A DNA stretch of 64,000 bases from Paraburkholderia sp. Tr-20389 (GTDB lineage Bacteria > Pseudomonadota > Gammaproteobacteria > Burkholderiales > Burkholderiaceae), in NCBI RefSeq assembly GCF_017104565.1, contig NZ_JAAGPD010000051.1:1-64000 (forward strand). The letters are read 5' to 3'. The notes under the pieces were generated by a model. That model was not told where the DNA came from and searched no databases. It saw only the letters and a list, made by a program, of their open reading frames with translations. Below, in pieces: positions 52,940-62,086 of this stretch. Within the stretch, counting starts at the first letter, position 1. The number at the start of each line of letters is the position of its first letter. Position numbers and translations under genes: made by a program.

Positions 52940-53101
52940 CGCTTGCTCCTCTTCTCTGTCTCGGTTGGATATCGCGCGCGGCATGGTTGCCGCGCGCGAC
53001 TTTGTCTTTCAACATACCGGAGTTGCCGGATTTGCGCGCTGAGTCCCACGCGTCTGACGTTATTGTGCAGCGGCGCCTGCGAGGTGCGATCGAGTGAGAG
53101 A

Positions 53102-54040
53102 TCAGGCGCCGAGCAATTTTTCGACCGTCGCGCGGTCGGGAATCGGCGCGACGGCGCCAAAGCCTTGCGTCGACAGCGCAGCCGCGACGTTTGCGTAGCG
53201 CGCCGCCTGGAACGGATCGTCGCCCGCCACGATGCGCGCGATGAACGCACCGCCGAAACAGTCGCCCGCGCCCGTTGCGTCGACGGCATTGACGACGTGG
53301 CCGGACACAACGCGGCGCTCCTGCGGCGTCGCGATGTACGAACCTTCCTTGCCGAGCTTCAGTGCGACCACACGCGGCCCTTGCGTCAGCAGGAAATCGA
53401 CGATGTCGTCGCGCGCGGTGAGGCCAGTCAGTTCCGTGACGTCGTCCCAGCTAGGCAGACAGATGTCCGTCTGGCGAATCGCTTCGAGCATCACCGCGCG
53501 CGCCCGCGCGAGCGGCCACAGCTTGAGGCGCAGATTGGTGTCGAAGCTCACGAGCACCTCGTTCGCGCGCGCGTGTGCGATGGCGGCGAGCGCCGCGTCA
53601 CAGGCGTTCACGCCGATCGCGAGACTGATCCCCGACAGATGGATGACCTTGGCGGCCGCAATCGCATCGAGCGGCAGATCGCGCGGCGCGTAACGGCTCG
53701 CGGCCGAGCCCGCGCGCAGATAGTCGAACTGGTGGCCGGCCGGACCGTGCGACACGAAATACACGCCCGTCGGCGCCTGATCGTCGATGCGCACATATGC
53801 GGTATCGACCTGCTCGCGCTGCCACAGGTCGAGCAGCAGGCGGCCGAACTGGTCGCTGCCGACGGCGGACACGAAGCCCGCCGACGCACCCTGCCGCGCA
53901 GCCGCGATGCAGAAGTTCGACGTGTCGCCGCCGAAGCCTTGCAGATACGTCGGCTGATTTTTGCCGGACTGGTTGAATTCGACCATCGCCTCGCCGAGCG
54001 CGAGGATGGACGGCGTGCTGGCGACCGTGTTCGACGTCAT
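53102..54040 (-). CDS. kdgK: PfkB-family sugar kinase, probably 2-dehydro-3-deoxygluconokinase
   Basis: A 312-residue ribokinase-fold enzyme. The N-terminal PfkB block is LQGFGGDTSNFCIAAARQGA, and the C-terminal signature is DATGAGDCFGGAFIAR with catalytic D260. LGEAMVEFNQ at the start and YLRAGSAASRYAPRDLP resemble KdgK, which phosphorylates KDG in the Entner-Doudoroff branch for uronates. Other sugar substrates are possible. It starts 4 bp after the rimO stop, so it is co-transcribed with rimO, a pairing that does not itself suggest function. Confidence 0.8.
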   Translation of the reverse strand: MTSNTVASTPSILALGEAMVEFNQSGKNQPTYLQGFGGDTSNFCIAAARQGASAGFVSAVGSDQFGRLLLDLWQREQVDTAYVRIDDQAPTGVYFVSHGPAGHQFDYLRAGSAASRYAPRDLPLDAIAAAKVIHLSGISLAIGVNACDAALAAIAHARANEVLVSFDTNLRLKLWPLARARAVMLEAIRQTDICLPSWDDVTELTGLTARDDIVDFLLTQGPRVVALKLGKEGSYIATPQERRVVSGHVVNAVDATGAGDCFGGAFIARIVAGDDPFQAARYANVAAALSTQGFGAVAPIPDRATVEKLLGA

Positions 54041-54044
54041 TGCG

Positions 54045-55436
54045 TCAGACCTCGCCCCACAGGTCGTGGCCGTCCGCGCCCGTGATCTTCACCGACACGA
54101 AATCGCCGACCTTGTAGCGCTTCGACGCCTTGGTCGCAGGCGCGATATAGACGACACCGTCGATCTCCGGCGCATCCGCCGCCGTGCGGCCAATGCCGCC
54201 GTCGGGGTTGATTTCGTCGACGAGCACCTTCAGCGTCTTGCCGACCTTGCGCGCGATGCGCTTCGCCGACACTTCTTCCGCGACTTCCATGAAGCGCGCG
54301 CGACGTTCTTCGCGGACTTCGTCGGGCAGCGCGCCGTCGAGTTCATTGGCCGTCGCGCCTTCGACGGGCGAATACGCAAAGCAGCCGACGCGATCGAGTT
54401 CCGCCTCGCGGATGAAGTCGAGCAGCGTTTCGAACTGCTCTTCCGTCTCGCCGGGGAAGCCCGCGATGAACGTGCTGCGGATGGTCAGGTCCGGGCAGAT
54501 TTCGCGCCATGCGCGCACTCGCTCGAGTACCTTCTCGGCGTTCGCCGGGCGCTTCATGCGCTTGAGCACTTCGGGATGTGCGTGCTGGAACGGCACGTCC
54601 AGATACGGCAGCACGTGGCCCTTGAATGGGCCTTCCGCCATCATCGGAATGACTTCGTCCACGCTCGGATACGGATACACGTAGTGCAAACGCACCCACG
54701 CGCCATACTGCGCGGCGAGTTCGCCGAGCGCGCCGACGAGGTCGGTCATGCGCGTCTTGATCGGCTTGCCGTTCCAGAAGCCCGTGCGGTATTTGACGTC
54801 GACACCGTACGCGCTCGTGTCCTGCGAGATCACCAGCAGTTCCTTCACGCCCGACTTGAAGAGGTTTTCCGCTTCGAGCATCACTTCGGCGACGGGACGC
54901 GACACGAGGTCGCCGCGCATCGACGGGATGATGCAGAACGTGCAGCGGTGATTGCAGCCTTCGGAAATCTTCAGATACGCATAGTGACGCGGCGTGAGCT
55001 TGACGCCCGCAGCGGGCACGAGGTCGACGAACGGATCGTGCGGCTTCGGCAGGTGGCTGTGCACGGCCTGCATCACTTCGCCGACGGCATGCGGGCCCGT
55101 CACGGCGAGCACCTTCGGGTGCACTTCCTCGATCAGGTTCGACCCGCTCGCGCTCTGCTTCGCGCCGAGGCAGCCGGTGACGATCACCTTGCCGTTTTCG
55201 TTCAGCGCTTCGCCGATCGCGTCGAGACTTTCCTGCACGGCTTCGTCGATGAAGCCGCAGGTGTTCACGACGACGAGATCCGCGCCGTCATACGTGCCGG
55301 AGATTTCGTAACCCTCGGCGCGCAGTTGCGTGATGATCTGTTCGGAATCGACGAGGGCTTTCGGGCATCCGAGTGAAACGAATCCGACCTTCGGAATCGA
55401 AGCGGTCGGCGCGGCGGGGATCGAAGTCTGCGACAT
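54045..55436 (-). CDS. rimO: Ribosomal protein uS12 methylthiotransferase RimO
   Basis: A 463-residue radical-SAM enzyme that adds a methylthio group to the conserved aspartate of ribosomal protein S12. The N-terminal UPF0004 domain holds the second iron-sulfur cluster through C24 ([12 protein letters not shown]), C60 and C89. The radical-SAM cluster is C161, C165 and C168 in [16 protein letters not shown]-terminal TRAM domain ([11 protein letters not shown] onward) binds the target. [12 protein letters not shown] and the YVYPYPS motif mark RimO rather than MiaB. The ribosome-binding site is weak. Confidence 0.96.
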   Translation of the reverse strand: MSQTSIPAAPTASIPKVGFVSLGCPKALVDSEQIITQLRAEGYEISGTYDGADLVVVNTCGFIDEAVQESLDAIGEALNENGKVIVTGCLGAKQSASGSNLIEEVHPKVLAVTGPHAVGEVMQAVHSHLPKPHDPFVDLVPAAGVKLTPRHYAYLKISEGCNHRCTFCIIPSMRGDLVSRPVAEVMLEAENLFKSGVKELLVISQDTSAYGVDVKYRTGFWNGKPIKTRMTDLVGALGELAAQYGAWVRLHYVYPYPSVDEVIPMMAEGPFKGHVLPYLDVPFQHAHPEVLKRMKRPANAEKVLERVRAWREICPDLTIRSTFIAGFPGETEEQFETLLDFIREAELDRVGCFAYSPVEGATANELDGALPDEVREERRARFMEVAEEVSAKRIARKVGKTLKVLVDEINPDGGIGRTAADAPEIDGVVYIAPATKASKRYKVGDFVSVKITGADGHDLWGEV

Positions 55437-55813
55437 AGAAAATGGTCCGGCGAGAAGCGATGAGTGACGCGATGTGCGAGGGCTTGGGCGTGCAGCCCGA
55501 ACGCCGGAATCTCGGCAAACGTGGGCGCACCATGCGGCGCCCTCTAGCGAGGGCCGTCGCGAAATGGGGCCATGTGGATCTTGTGGGAATCGGCGGGGCC
55601 CCGCGCAAGCAACCTCATATTATACCGTGGAGGCGGATGCCCAGGCGCCGCGCGGACGGCGGAGGCGCCCCGCTCCGGCAAGCTCGATGGACGCTCGTGC
55701 TCGACACGAATCGACGCCCATCGTCCGAAAAAGGGAACAGAAACAGCGTGCGGTCTGCCGGGCTCGCTACCCGGGCAGACTCACATCGAAAGACCGGCGA
55801 TGGGAAGAACCGC
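55437..55813. other. 377-bp region between rimO and phaR
   Basis: It contains the rimO promoter region on the minus strand and the end of the pha operon. A hairpin at 55753-55780 (GTCTGCC-GGG against CCC-GGGCAGAC, one bulge) lies 34 bp after the phaR stop. It is followed, after a gap, by the T-rich stretch TGTTTCTGTTCCCTTTTT on the minus strand, so it may end the phaCABR transcript. No gene is seen. Confidence 0.45.
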
Positions 55814-56392
55814 CTACTTCTTCTCCGGTTCCGGATTCCCCTGCGGCGCAGGCTGCGTAAACGGGAACGTGCTGAACATCGTCTTCGCCTGGTTCTGCAT
55901 CTGCTCCTGCATCTGCACGAACATGTTTTTCGACTGTTCGATATAGCTCGTCATCATCCCCTGCATCATCGGGGCCTGCATATTCATGAATTGCGACCAG
56001 ACTTCCGGATTCATCGTCTTGCCTTCGTACAGGCCCTTCGACTGATCCGCGAGCTTGTTCTGGATATCGATGAACGCCTGGATGTTCTTTTCCAGGTACG
56101 TGCCCATCATGCCCTGCATCGCGTGCCCATAGAAACGGATGATCTGCGACAGCATCAGCGACGAGAACATCGGCAGGCCGCCGCTCTCTTCTTCGAGAAT
56201 GATCTGCAGCAGAATGCTGCGCGTCAGGTCTTCGTTGCTCTTGGCATCGATGACCTTGAAATCCTCCTGATCCAGCACGAGCTGCTTCACATCGGTCAAC
56301 GTGATGTAAGTGCTGGTCTCTGTATCGTACAGTCGACGGTTCGGATATTTCTTAATGAGTCGTTCGGCTGTTTTCTTTGTAGTAGTGGTCAT
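55814..56392 (-). CDS. phaR: Polyhydroxyalkanoate synthesis repressor PhaR
   Basis: A 192-residue regulator that binds both PHB polymer and DNA and represses phasin genes until granules form. The N-terminal DNA-binding domain is unmistakable (RLIKKYPNRRLYDTETSTYI, LTDVKQLVLDQEDFKVIDAK). The accessory PHB domain follows (SILLQIILEEESGGLPMFSS), then a Met/Gln-rich C-terminus (MFVQMQEQMQNQAKTMF) that may contact polymer. The start at 56392 is the normal one; 21 further upstream codons have no homology. It is the last gene of phaC-phaA-phaB-phaR. Confidence 0.95.
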   Translation of the reverse strand: MTTTTKKTAERLIKKYPNRRLYDTETSTYITLTDVKQLVLDQEDFKVIDAKSNEDLTRSILLQIILEEESGGLPMFSSLMLSQIIRFYGHAMQGMMGTYLEKNIQAFIDIQNKLADQSKGLYEGKTMNPEVWSQFMNMQAPMMQGMMTSYIEQSKNMFVQMQEQMQNQAKTMFSTFPFTQPAPQGNPEPEKK

Positions 56393-56540
56393 GTAACGCC
56401 TTTGAGCGCGAATGAAGCGCAGAAACGGCGTCCTGTCGCACGCACAGCTTGACACTGCGCGTACAAGACGCCGCCAGAAACATCTGAACCATGCAACGTC
56501 CTGCTTTGTCCATGCTGCGACAAGACAGGACGCTCACGGA

Positions 56541-57281
56541 TCAGCCCATATGCAGGCCGCCGTTCAGCGAGAAGTCGGCCCCCGTCGAGAAGCCCGACTC
56601 GTCCGACGCCAGCCATGCAACGATCGACCCGATTTCATCCGGCGTGCCGAGACGGCGCACCGGAATCGTCGCGACGATCTTTTCCAGCACGTCGGCGCGA
56701 ATCGATTTCACCATGTCCGTGCCGATGTAGCCCGGCGAAACGGTGTTGACCGTCACGCCCTTGGTGGCCACTTCCTGCGCGAGCGCCATCGTGAAACCGT
56801 GAATGCCCGCCTTCGCGGTCGAGTAGTTCGTTTGACCGAACTGACCTTTCTGGCCGTTCACCGACGAAATGTTGATCACGCGGCCCCAGCCACGCTCGAC
56901 CATGCCGTCGATCACCTGCTTCGTCACATTGAAGAGGCTGGTCAGGTTCGTGTCGATCACGGCCGTCCAGTCTTCATGCGTCATCTTGCGGAACACGACG
57001 TCGCGCGTGATGCCCGCATTGTTCACCAGCACGTCGACTTCGCCGGCTTCCGCCTTGACCTTGTCGAACGCGATCTTGGTCGACTCCCAGTCGCCCACGT
57101 TGCCTTCCGAAGCAATGAAGTCGAAGCCAAGGGCTTTCTGATCTTCGAGCCACTTCACGCGGCGCGGCGAGTTCGGGCCGCAGCCCGCGATCACCTTGAA
57201 GCCGTCCTTGTACAGACGCTGGCAAATGCTCGTGCCGATGCCACCCATGCCGCCCGTTACGTACGCAATTCGTTGTGACAT
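56541..57281 (-). CDS. phaB: Acetoacetyl-CoA reductase
   Basis: A 246-residue NADPH-dependent short-chain dehydrogenase that makes (R)-3-hydroxybutyryl-CoA. The cofactor loop is TGGMGGIG (9-16), NNAG lies at 87-90, and the catalytic residues are S140, Y153 and K157 (NISSVNG, NYSTAKAG), the same numbering as in C. necator PhaB. GGAG lies 8 nt before the ATG at 57281. It sits 168 bp after phaA in the pha operon. Confidence 0.97.
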   Translation of the reverse strand: MSQRIAYVTGGMGGIGTSICQRLYKDGFKVIAGCGPNSPRRVKWLEDQKALGFDFIASEGNVGDWESTKIAFDKVKAEAGEVDVLVNNAGITRDVVFRKMTHEDWTAVIDTNLTSLFNVTKQVIDGMVERGWGRVINISSVNGQKGQFGQTNYSTAKAGIHGFTMALAQEVATKGVTVNTVSPGYIGTDMVKSIRADVLEKIVATIPVRRLGTPDEIGSIVAWLASDESGFSTGADFSLNGGLHMG

Positions 57282-57449
57282 AAAACACACTCCATTATCG
57301 TTTTACGAGACGCCAGCCGCCTCGTGCTTCGCCTTCCAATCTGCCGGGTGCACAGCGCTCGCTCACGCGATGCGCACCGGACCGCGTCACGCTGCCGATC
57401 GCCCTCGACGGACAACGGACGCGTGACGGCCTCCTCGTGCAACGTCCTC

Positions 57450-58631
57450 TTACGGACGCTCGACCGCGAGCGCCACACCCATGCCGCCGCCGATACACAA
57501 CGACGCCAGACCCTTCTTCGCGTCGCGCTTCTGCATTTCGTGCAGCAGCGTGACGAGAATCCGGCAACCGGATGCGCCGATCGGGTGACCGATCGCAATC
57601 GCGCCGCCGTTCACGTTGATCTTCGACTGATCCCAGCCCATCTGCTTGTGCACGGCCAGCGCCTGTGCCGCAAATGCCTCGTTGATTTCCATCAGGTCGA
57701 GGTCGTTCACGCTCCAGCCTGCGCGTTCCAGACAGCGGCGCGACGCCGGCACGGGACCCATGCCCATCACCTTCGGATCGACGCCCGCGTTCGCGTACGC
57801 CTTGATGCGCGCGAGCGGCGTGAGACCCAGCGCCTCGGCCTTCTTCGCCGACATCACGACGACAGCCGCTGCGCCGTCGTTGAGACCCGACGCGTTCGCC
57901 GCCGTCACCGTGCCTTCCTTCGAGAAAGCCGGCTTCAGGCCAGCGAGCGATTCGGCCGTCACGCCGTGGCGCACGAATTCGTCCGTCGCGAACGACAGCG
58001 GATCGCCCTTCCTCTGGGGAATCTGGATCGGCACGATTTCATCATCGAAGCGGCCGGCCTTCTGTGCGGCTTCCGCCTTATTTTGCGAAAGAGCCGCAAA
58101 CGCGTCCTGATCTTCGCGCGTGATGCCGTATTCCTTCGCGACATTCTCGGCCGTCACGCCCATGTGGTACTGGTTGTACACGTCCCACAGGCCGTCGACG
58201 ATCATCGTGTCGATCAGCTTCGCGTCGCCCATGCGAAAACCGTCGCGCGAGCCCGGCAGCACGTGCGGCGCGGCACTCATGTTTTCCTGGCCGCCCGCGA
58301 CGACGATGTCCGCGTCGCCCGCGATGATCGCGTTGGCCGCGAGCATCACGGCCTTCAGGCCCGAACCGCACACCTTGTTGATGGTCATGCCCGGCACTGC
58401 CATCGGCAGACCGGCCTTGATCAGCGATTGACGCGCCGGGTTCTGGCCCGAGCCTGCCGCCAGCACCTGACCGAGGATGACTTCGCTCACCTGCTCGGGC
58501 TTCAGGCCCGAACGCTCCAGCACGGCGCGGATCACCGTGGCGCCCAGTTCCGGCGCCGCAATCTTCGCCAGCGACCCACCGAATTTGCCGACAGCCGTAC
58601 GGGCCGCCGATACGATCACTACGTCAGTCAT
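57450..58631 (-). CDS. phaA: Acetyl-CoA acetyltransferase (beta-ketothiolase PhaA)
   Basis: A 393-residue biosynthetic thiolase that condenses two acetyl-CoA. The catalytic residues are C88 in [13 protein letters not shown]349 in [12 protein letters not shown] and C379 in LCIGGGMG, matching PhaA of C. necator in length and position. GGAGG lies 8 nt before the ATG at 58631. It is second in the operon, 192 bp after phaC. It shares the fold with BktB encoded at 51755 but has the short-chain thiolase motifs. Confidence 0.97.
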   Translation of the reverse strand: MTDVVIVSAARTAVGKFGGSLAKIAAPELGATVIRAVLERSGLKPEQVSEVILGQVLAAGSGQNPARQSLIKAGLPMAVPGMTINKVCGSGLKAVMLAANAIIAGDADIVVAGGQENMSAAPHVLPGSRDGFRMGDAKLIDTMIVDGLWDVYNQYHMGVTAENVAKEYGITREDQDAFAALSQNKAEAAQKAGRFDDEIVPIQIPQRKGDPLSFATDEFVRHGVTAESLAGLKPAFSKEGTVTAANASGLNDGAAAVVVMSAKKAEALGLTPLARIKAYANAGVDPKVMGMGPVPASRRCLERAGWSVNDLDLMEINEAFAAQALAVHKQMGWDQSKINVNGGAIAIGHPIGASGCRILVTLLHEMQKRDAKKGLASLCIGGGMGVALAVERP

Positions 58632-58823
58632 TTGAGTTTCCTCCGGGGCTGCGGCGACATGCTCCACAGTAGCCCGTCAAGTTGTTAATCCGGTCAAGTC
58701 AGCGTTACTGCGATACAGCGTCTGTCTCACTCCACCCGTCTTCACCCGGTGTTCGTGCGGCGGCGGTCGCTCATTGCCCTTCACCGGCGACCGCTCGCAA
58801 ATGATGATTCCGCAGCGCGACGC

Positions 58824-60812
58824 TTATTCGCGCTGCTGCACGTAGCGGCCAGGCGCGGGTTCGATCACGGGGAACTCGGCCGAGCCTGCCTTCGCTGCCG
58901 GCTTCACCTTCTTGCCGCCGTACTGTTCGAGCCACTTGGTCCACTCGGGCCACCAGCTGCCGGGCGTTTCCGTCGCGCTGTCGAACCAGTCGTCGGGATT
59001 CTCGGGCAGCGCCTTGTCGTCGCCTTCCACCGACCAGTAACTACGCTTGTTCTTCGACGGCGGATTGATCACGCCGGCAATATGGCCCGACGCGCCGAGC
59101 ACGAACTTGCGCGGCCCCGTCAGGAGCGGCACCGATGCATACGCCGATTCCCACGGCACGATGTGGTCCTCGCGCGAACCGTAGATGAATGTCGGCACGT
59201 CGATGCGCGACAGATCCACCTTCTCGCCGCACGTGGTCAGCGCACCCGGCTCGCGCAACTTGTTGGCGAGATAGGTGTTGCGCAGATACCAGACGTACAT
59301 CGGACCGGGCAGGCTCGTCGAATCGCTGTTCCAGTACAGCAGGTCGAACGGCATCGGCGTGCGGCCCTTCAGATAGTTGTCGACGACGTAGTTCCACACG
59401 AGGTCGTTCGGACGCAGGAACGAGAACGTGTTCGCGAACTCGAGGCCGCGCATGAGCCCCGGCGGCGTGCCGTTCTTGCCGCCGATGGTCTGCTCGCGCA
59501 TCTGCACATGCGCTTCGTCGACGAAGATGTCGAGCACGCCCGTGTCGGCGAAATCGAGCATCGCGGTGAGCAGCGTCATCGACGCAGCGGGATGCTCGCC
59601 GCGCGCCGAGGCAACGGACAGCGCCGTCGCGAGCAGCGTGCCGCCGATACAGAAGCCGAGCGTATTGATCTGCTCGCGGCCGCTGATCTGGCGCGTGGTG
59701 TCGATGGCAGCCAGCACGCCGTCGGCGATGTAGTCGTCCCACGACTTATGCGCGATCGACTGGTCCGCGTTGCGCCACGAAATCAGATACACCTGATGAC
59801 CCGAGTCGAGCGCATGCGCCACCAGCGAGTTCTCGGGCTGCAGATCGAGAATGTAGTATTTGTTGATGCAAGGCGGCACGATCAGCAGCGGACGCTCGTG
59901 CACGGTGGCCGTGCGCGGGGTGTACTGGATCAGCTGCATCAGCTCGTTCTCGAATACGACGGAGCCTTCCGTCATCGCGAGATTCTTGCCGACGCCGAAG
60001 CGCGACTCGTCCGTCTGCGAAATCTTGCCGCGCTGCATGTCGTTGAGCAGGTTCATCACGCCCTGCCGCAGGCTTTCGCCATTGCTTTCGAGCAGCGTCT
60101 TCTGCGCCTCGGGATTCAGCGCGAAGAAGTTGCTCGGCGATGCAGCGGCTGTCCACTGCTGCACGGCGAAACGGATGCGCTCGCGGGTCTTCTGGTCGGT
60201 GTCGATGGCGTCGACCAGTTCCTGCAGATAACGCGCGTTCAACAGATACCACGCAGCCGTGTACGTGTAGATAGGCGTCGTCTTCCAGGCTTCGGAGCTG
60301 AAGCGCCGGTCCTTGAGTTCGATGCCCGACGCGGTGGCCTGTGCCGCCTGTTGCAGCAACTGCATCGCTTCACGCGAATAGTCGGACTGCAACTGCTGCA
60401 GACGGTTCGAAGGAATCGATGCGCTCGGCATCTTCAGGCCTGCGATCTGCTGCGTGAACTGCTGTGCGAACTGCGGGTTGAATGCCTGACCGAACAACGC
60501 GTTGAACGGCTGGCCCGCGGCCTCGCCATTCGGTTGGCCTTGCGGCTGCGCAAACTGTCTGGCTATTTGCTCGAACAAGGGATTGGAAAACGGCAGCGAG
60601 CCTGCCTGCGCCGTCGCCGCTTTCGCGAAGTCGGGCATGGATGGAACGCTAAAAGGATTGCCGTTTGCTGCGGCTTGCGCGCCCAGCGAACGCCATGCGT
60701 TCATCCAGGCGTCGAACCATTGTTGCACCCCTGCCGCATTCGCTTGCTGCTGCGTGCGGTCCGACGAGGTGTCCGTGCGAGAAGAAGTCGAGGAAGTGTG
60801 AGATGCAGCCAT
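58824..60812 (-). CDS. phaC: Class I poly(3-hydroxyalkanoate) synthase
   Basis: A 662-residue polymerase that makes PHB from 3-hydroxybutyryl-CoA at granule surfaces. The lipase-like box GFCIGG holds nucleophile C388; D549 (REDHIVPW) and H577 (ASGHIAG) complete the triad. Spacings 161 and 189 equal those of C. necator PhaC (C319, D480, H508), so this protein has 69 extra N-terminal residues, rich in Ser, Thr, Gln and Ala. WWPEWTKWLEQYGG near the C-terminus is the usual end of the class, followed by a short tail. ATG at 60812 was preferred; a frame extension to 60878 is possible. It heads phaCABR. Confidence 0.97.
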   Translation of the reverse strand: MAASHTSSTSSRTDTSSDRTQQQANAAGVQQWFDAWMNAWRSLGAQAAANGNPFSVPSMPDFAKAATAQAGSLPFSNPLFEQIARQFAQPQGQPNGEAAGQPFNALFGQAFNPQFAQQFTQQIAGLKMPSASIPSNRLQQLQSDYSREAMQLLQQAAQATASGIELKDRRFSSEAWKTTPIYTYTAAWYLLNARYLQELVDAIDTDQKTRERIRFAVQQWTAAASPSNFFALNPEAQKTLLESNGESLRQGVMNLLNDMQRGKISQTDESRFGVGKNLAMTEGSVVFENELMQLIQYTPRTATVHERPLLIVPPCINKYYILDLQPENSLVAHALDSGHQVYLISWRNADQSIAHKSWDDYIADGVLAAIDTTRQISGREQINTLGFCIGGTLLATALSVASARGEHPAASMTLLTAMLDFADTGVLDIFVDEAHVQMREQTIGGKNGTPPGLMRGLEFANTFSFLRPNDLVWNYVVDNYLKGRTPMPFDLLYWNSDSTSLPGPMYVWYLRNTYLANKLREPGALTTCGEKVDLSRIDVPTFIYGSREDHIVPWESAYASVPLLTGPRKFVLGASGHIAGVINPPSKNKRSYWSVEGDDKALPENPDDWFDSATETPGSWWPEWTKWLEQYGGKKVKPAAKAGSAEFPVIEPAPGRYVQQRE

Positions 60813-60917
60813 GCCTGCTTTTGACCGAAAAGTCCTCGCGGACGGGTTGAGAGGCAGGTACTTGCGCGGGAACAGCACTGCATCGCGACCGCGTTACGCC
60901 CTTGCCCAGGTGGGAAC

Positions 60918-60947
60918 ATTCTTGCGCCCCATCGCAAGGCATGTCAA
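60918..60947 (-). promoter_or_regulatory. Probable promoter of the phaCABR operon
   Basis: On the minus strand TTGACA (60947-60942), an 18-nt spacer, then AAGAAT (60923-60918). The leader would be about 100 nt. Upstream, an imperfect hairpin at 61105-61161 (GCTTATGCACTGCGC with GCGCAGTGCAACATAAGC) lies in a region with several TGC/GCA repeats, of the kind bound by PhaR in some species, but I cannot confirm a site. Confidence 0.45.
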
Positions 60948-61051
60948 TGCTTGCTCCCGATTTTGCCGCAGTGCGATATTTTTTTCATTATCGTTTTCCC
61001 GATGTATCGCAACGTGATCTGACAGCGGAAGAACGATCGTGCTGTGCAATG

Positions 61052-61076
61052 CAAAACAAGCCCGCCACGACGGGCT
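61052..61076 (-). terminator. Probable terminator after pgeF
   Basis: AGCCCG (61059-61064) pairs with CGGGCT (61071-61076). On the minus strand the stem is followed by TGTTTTGC. It lies 171 bp past the pgeF stop and ahead of the phaC promoter, so it would insulate phaC from pgeF transcription. Confidence 0.55.
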
Positions 61077-61246
61077 CGTCTGACATGTCAGTCATGCTCG
61101 GAACGCTTATGCACTGCGCAACCGCGTAGGTCTTCTTAGGTTCGCGCAGTGCAACATAAGCCCACGCGAGAGACGGCTTCGGGTCATTTCCCGTGCAGCA
61201 AATTTGTCTTTGCGCAGCGGCACTTAGGTCTTTCGTGATGGACCGG

Positions 61247-62086
61247 TTACTGATCCGCAAGCCAGATCAGCGCGGCCATTCTGCCCGTCTCCCGATCGCG
61301 TCGATACGAGTAAAAACGTTCGCGTTCAGTGACCGTGCAATGACCCCCGCCCACCACATTCGCGATACCGATCTGGGCAAGACGGAAACGTGCGAGGCGC
61401 GGCAGATCGGCGAGGTATTTGCCCGCATTCACGGGATGGTCGACGAAGGCTCCGGCGATGTCGTCGCGTTGTGCGCCGCCGACAGCATTCATGAAGGCGT
61501 CACGCACGTCTGGTCCCACCTCGAAAGCCTGCGGGCCGATGCAGGGGCCGAGATATGCATGCAACGCTGACATGTCAGTGCCCGCGAGCGACGCGACACG
61601 CTGCGCCGTCTGCTCGACGACACCTGACGCGAGACCGCGCCAGCCGGCATGCGCAGCACCCACGGCGCGGCCTTCGCGGTCGCACAGCAACACGGGCATG
61701 CAGTCGGCGATCATCACGACGCACACCGTGCCCGACCGGTCGGTCACGCTCGCATCGGCTTGCGCGAGCGGCTCGCCGCGCTTTGTAGCGGCCAGCACGT
61801 CGTCGGCATTCACGACGGTCGCGCCATGAACCTGCGACAGCCATGCGGCTTCATCGCGCCCTGTGAGCGTCATCAGACGCGCGCGGTTCGCTTCGACGTG
61901 CGCGAGATCGTCGCCAGACTTGCGGCCGAGATTCAGCCCGCCTGCACCGTCGACGCCGTCGCGCCACGTACCGAACGGCGGCAGGCTCACGCCGCCGTTA
62001 CGCGTCGTGACGAGCGCCTGCACACGCGGCGACACGGACCACTCGGGGTGCAGCACATCGTTGAAGGTGAGTTCAGGCAACGTCAT
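61247..62086 (-). CDS. pgeF: Purine nucleoside phosphorylase / polyphenol oxidase family protein (PgeF, YfiH)
   Basis: A 279-residue protein of the multicopper-oxidase-like DUF152 family. The conserved metal/active-site residues are in [18 protein letters not shown] and [11 protein letters not shown], with [13 protein letters not shown] further on. Family members act on purine nucleosides, and E. coli PgeF removes misincorporated L-serine from peptidoglycan precursors. The ATG overlaps the rluD stop by 4 bp, so the two are translationally coupled, as commonly seen in proteobacteria. Confidence 0.93.
   Translation of the reverse strand: MTLPELTFNDVLHPEWSVSPRVQALVTTRNGGVSLPPFGTWRDGVDGAGGLNLGRKSGDDLAHVEANRARLMTLTGRDEAAWLSQVHGATVVNADDVLAATKRGEPLAQADASVTDRSGTVCVVMIADCMPVLLCDREGRAVGAAHAGWRGLASGVVEQTAQRVASLAGTDMSALHAYLGPCIGPQAFEVGPDVRDAFMNAVGGAQRDDIAGAFVDHPVNAGKYLADLPRLARFRLAQIGIANVVGGGHCTVTERERFYSYRRDRETGRMAALIWLADQ

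Noticed and set aside
61081-61090. Palindrome TGACATGTCA also present near 61568-61577
   Set aside because: The second copy is inside the pgeF coding sequence, so the recurrence is most likely chance.
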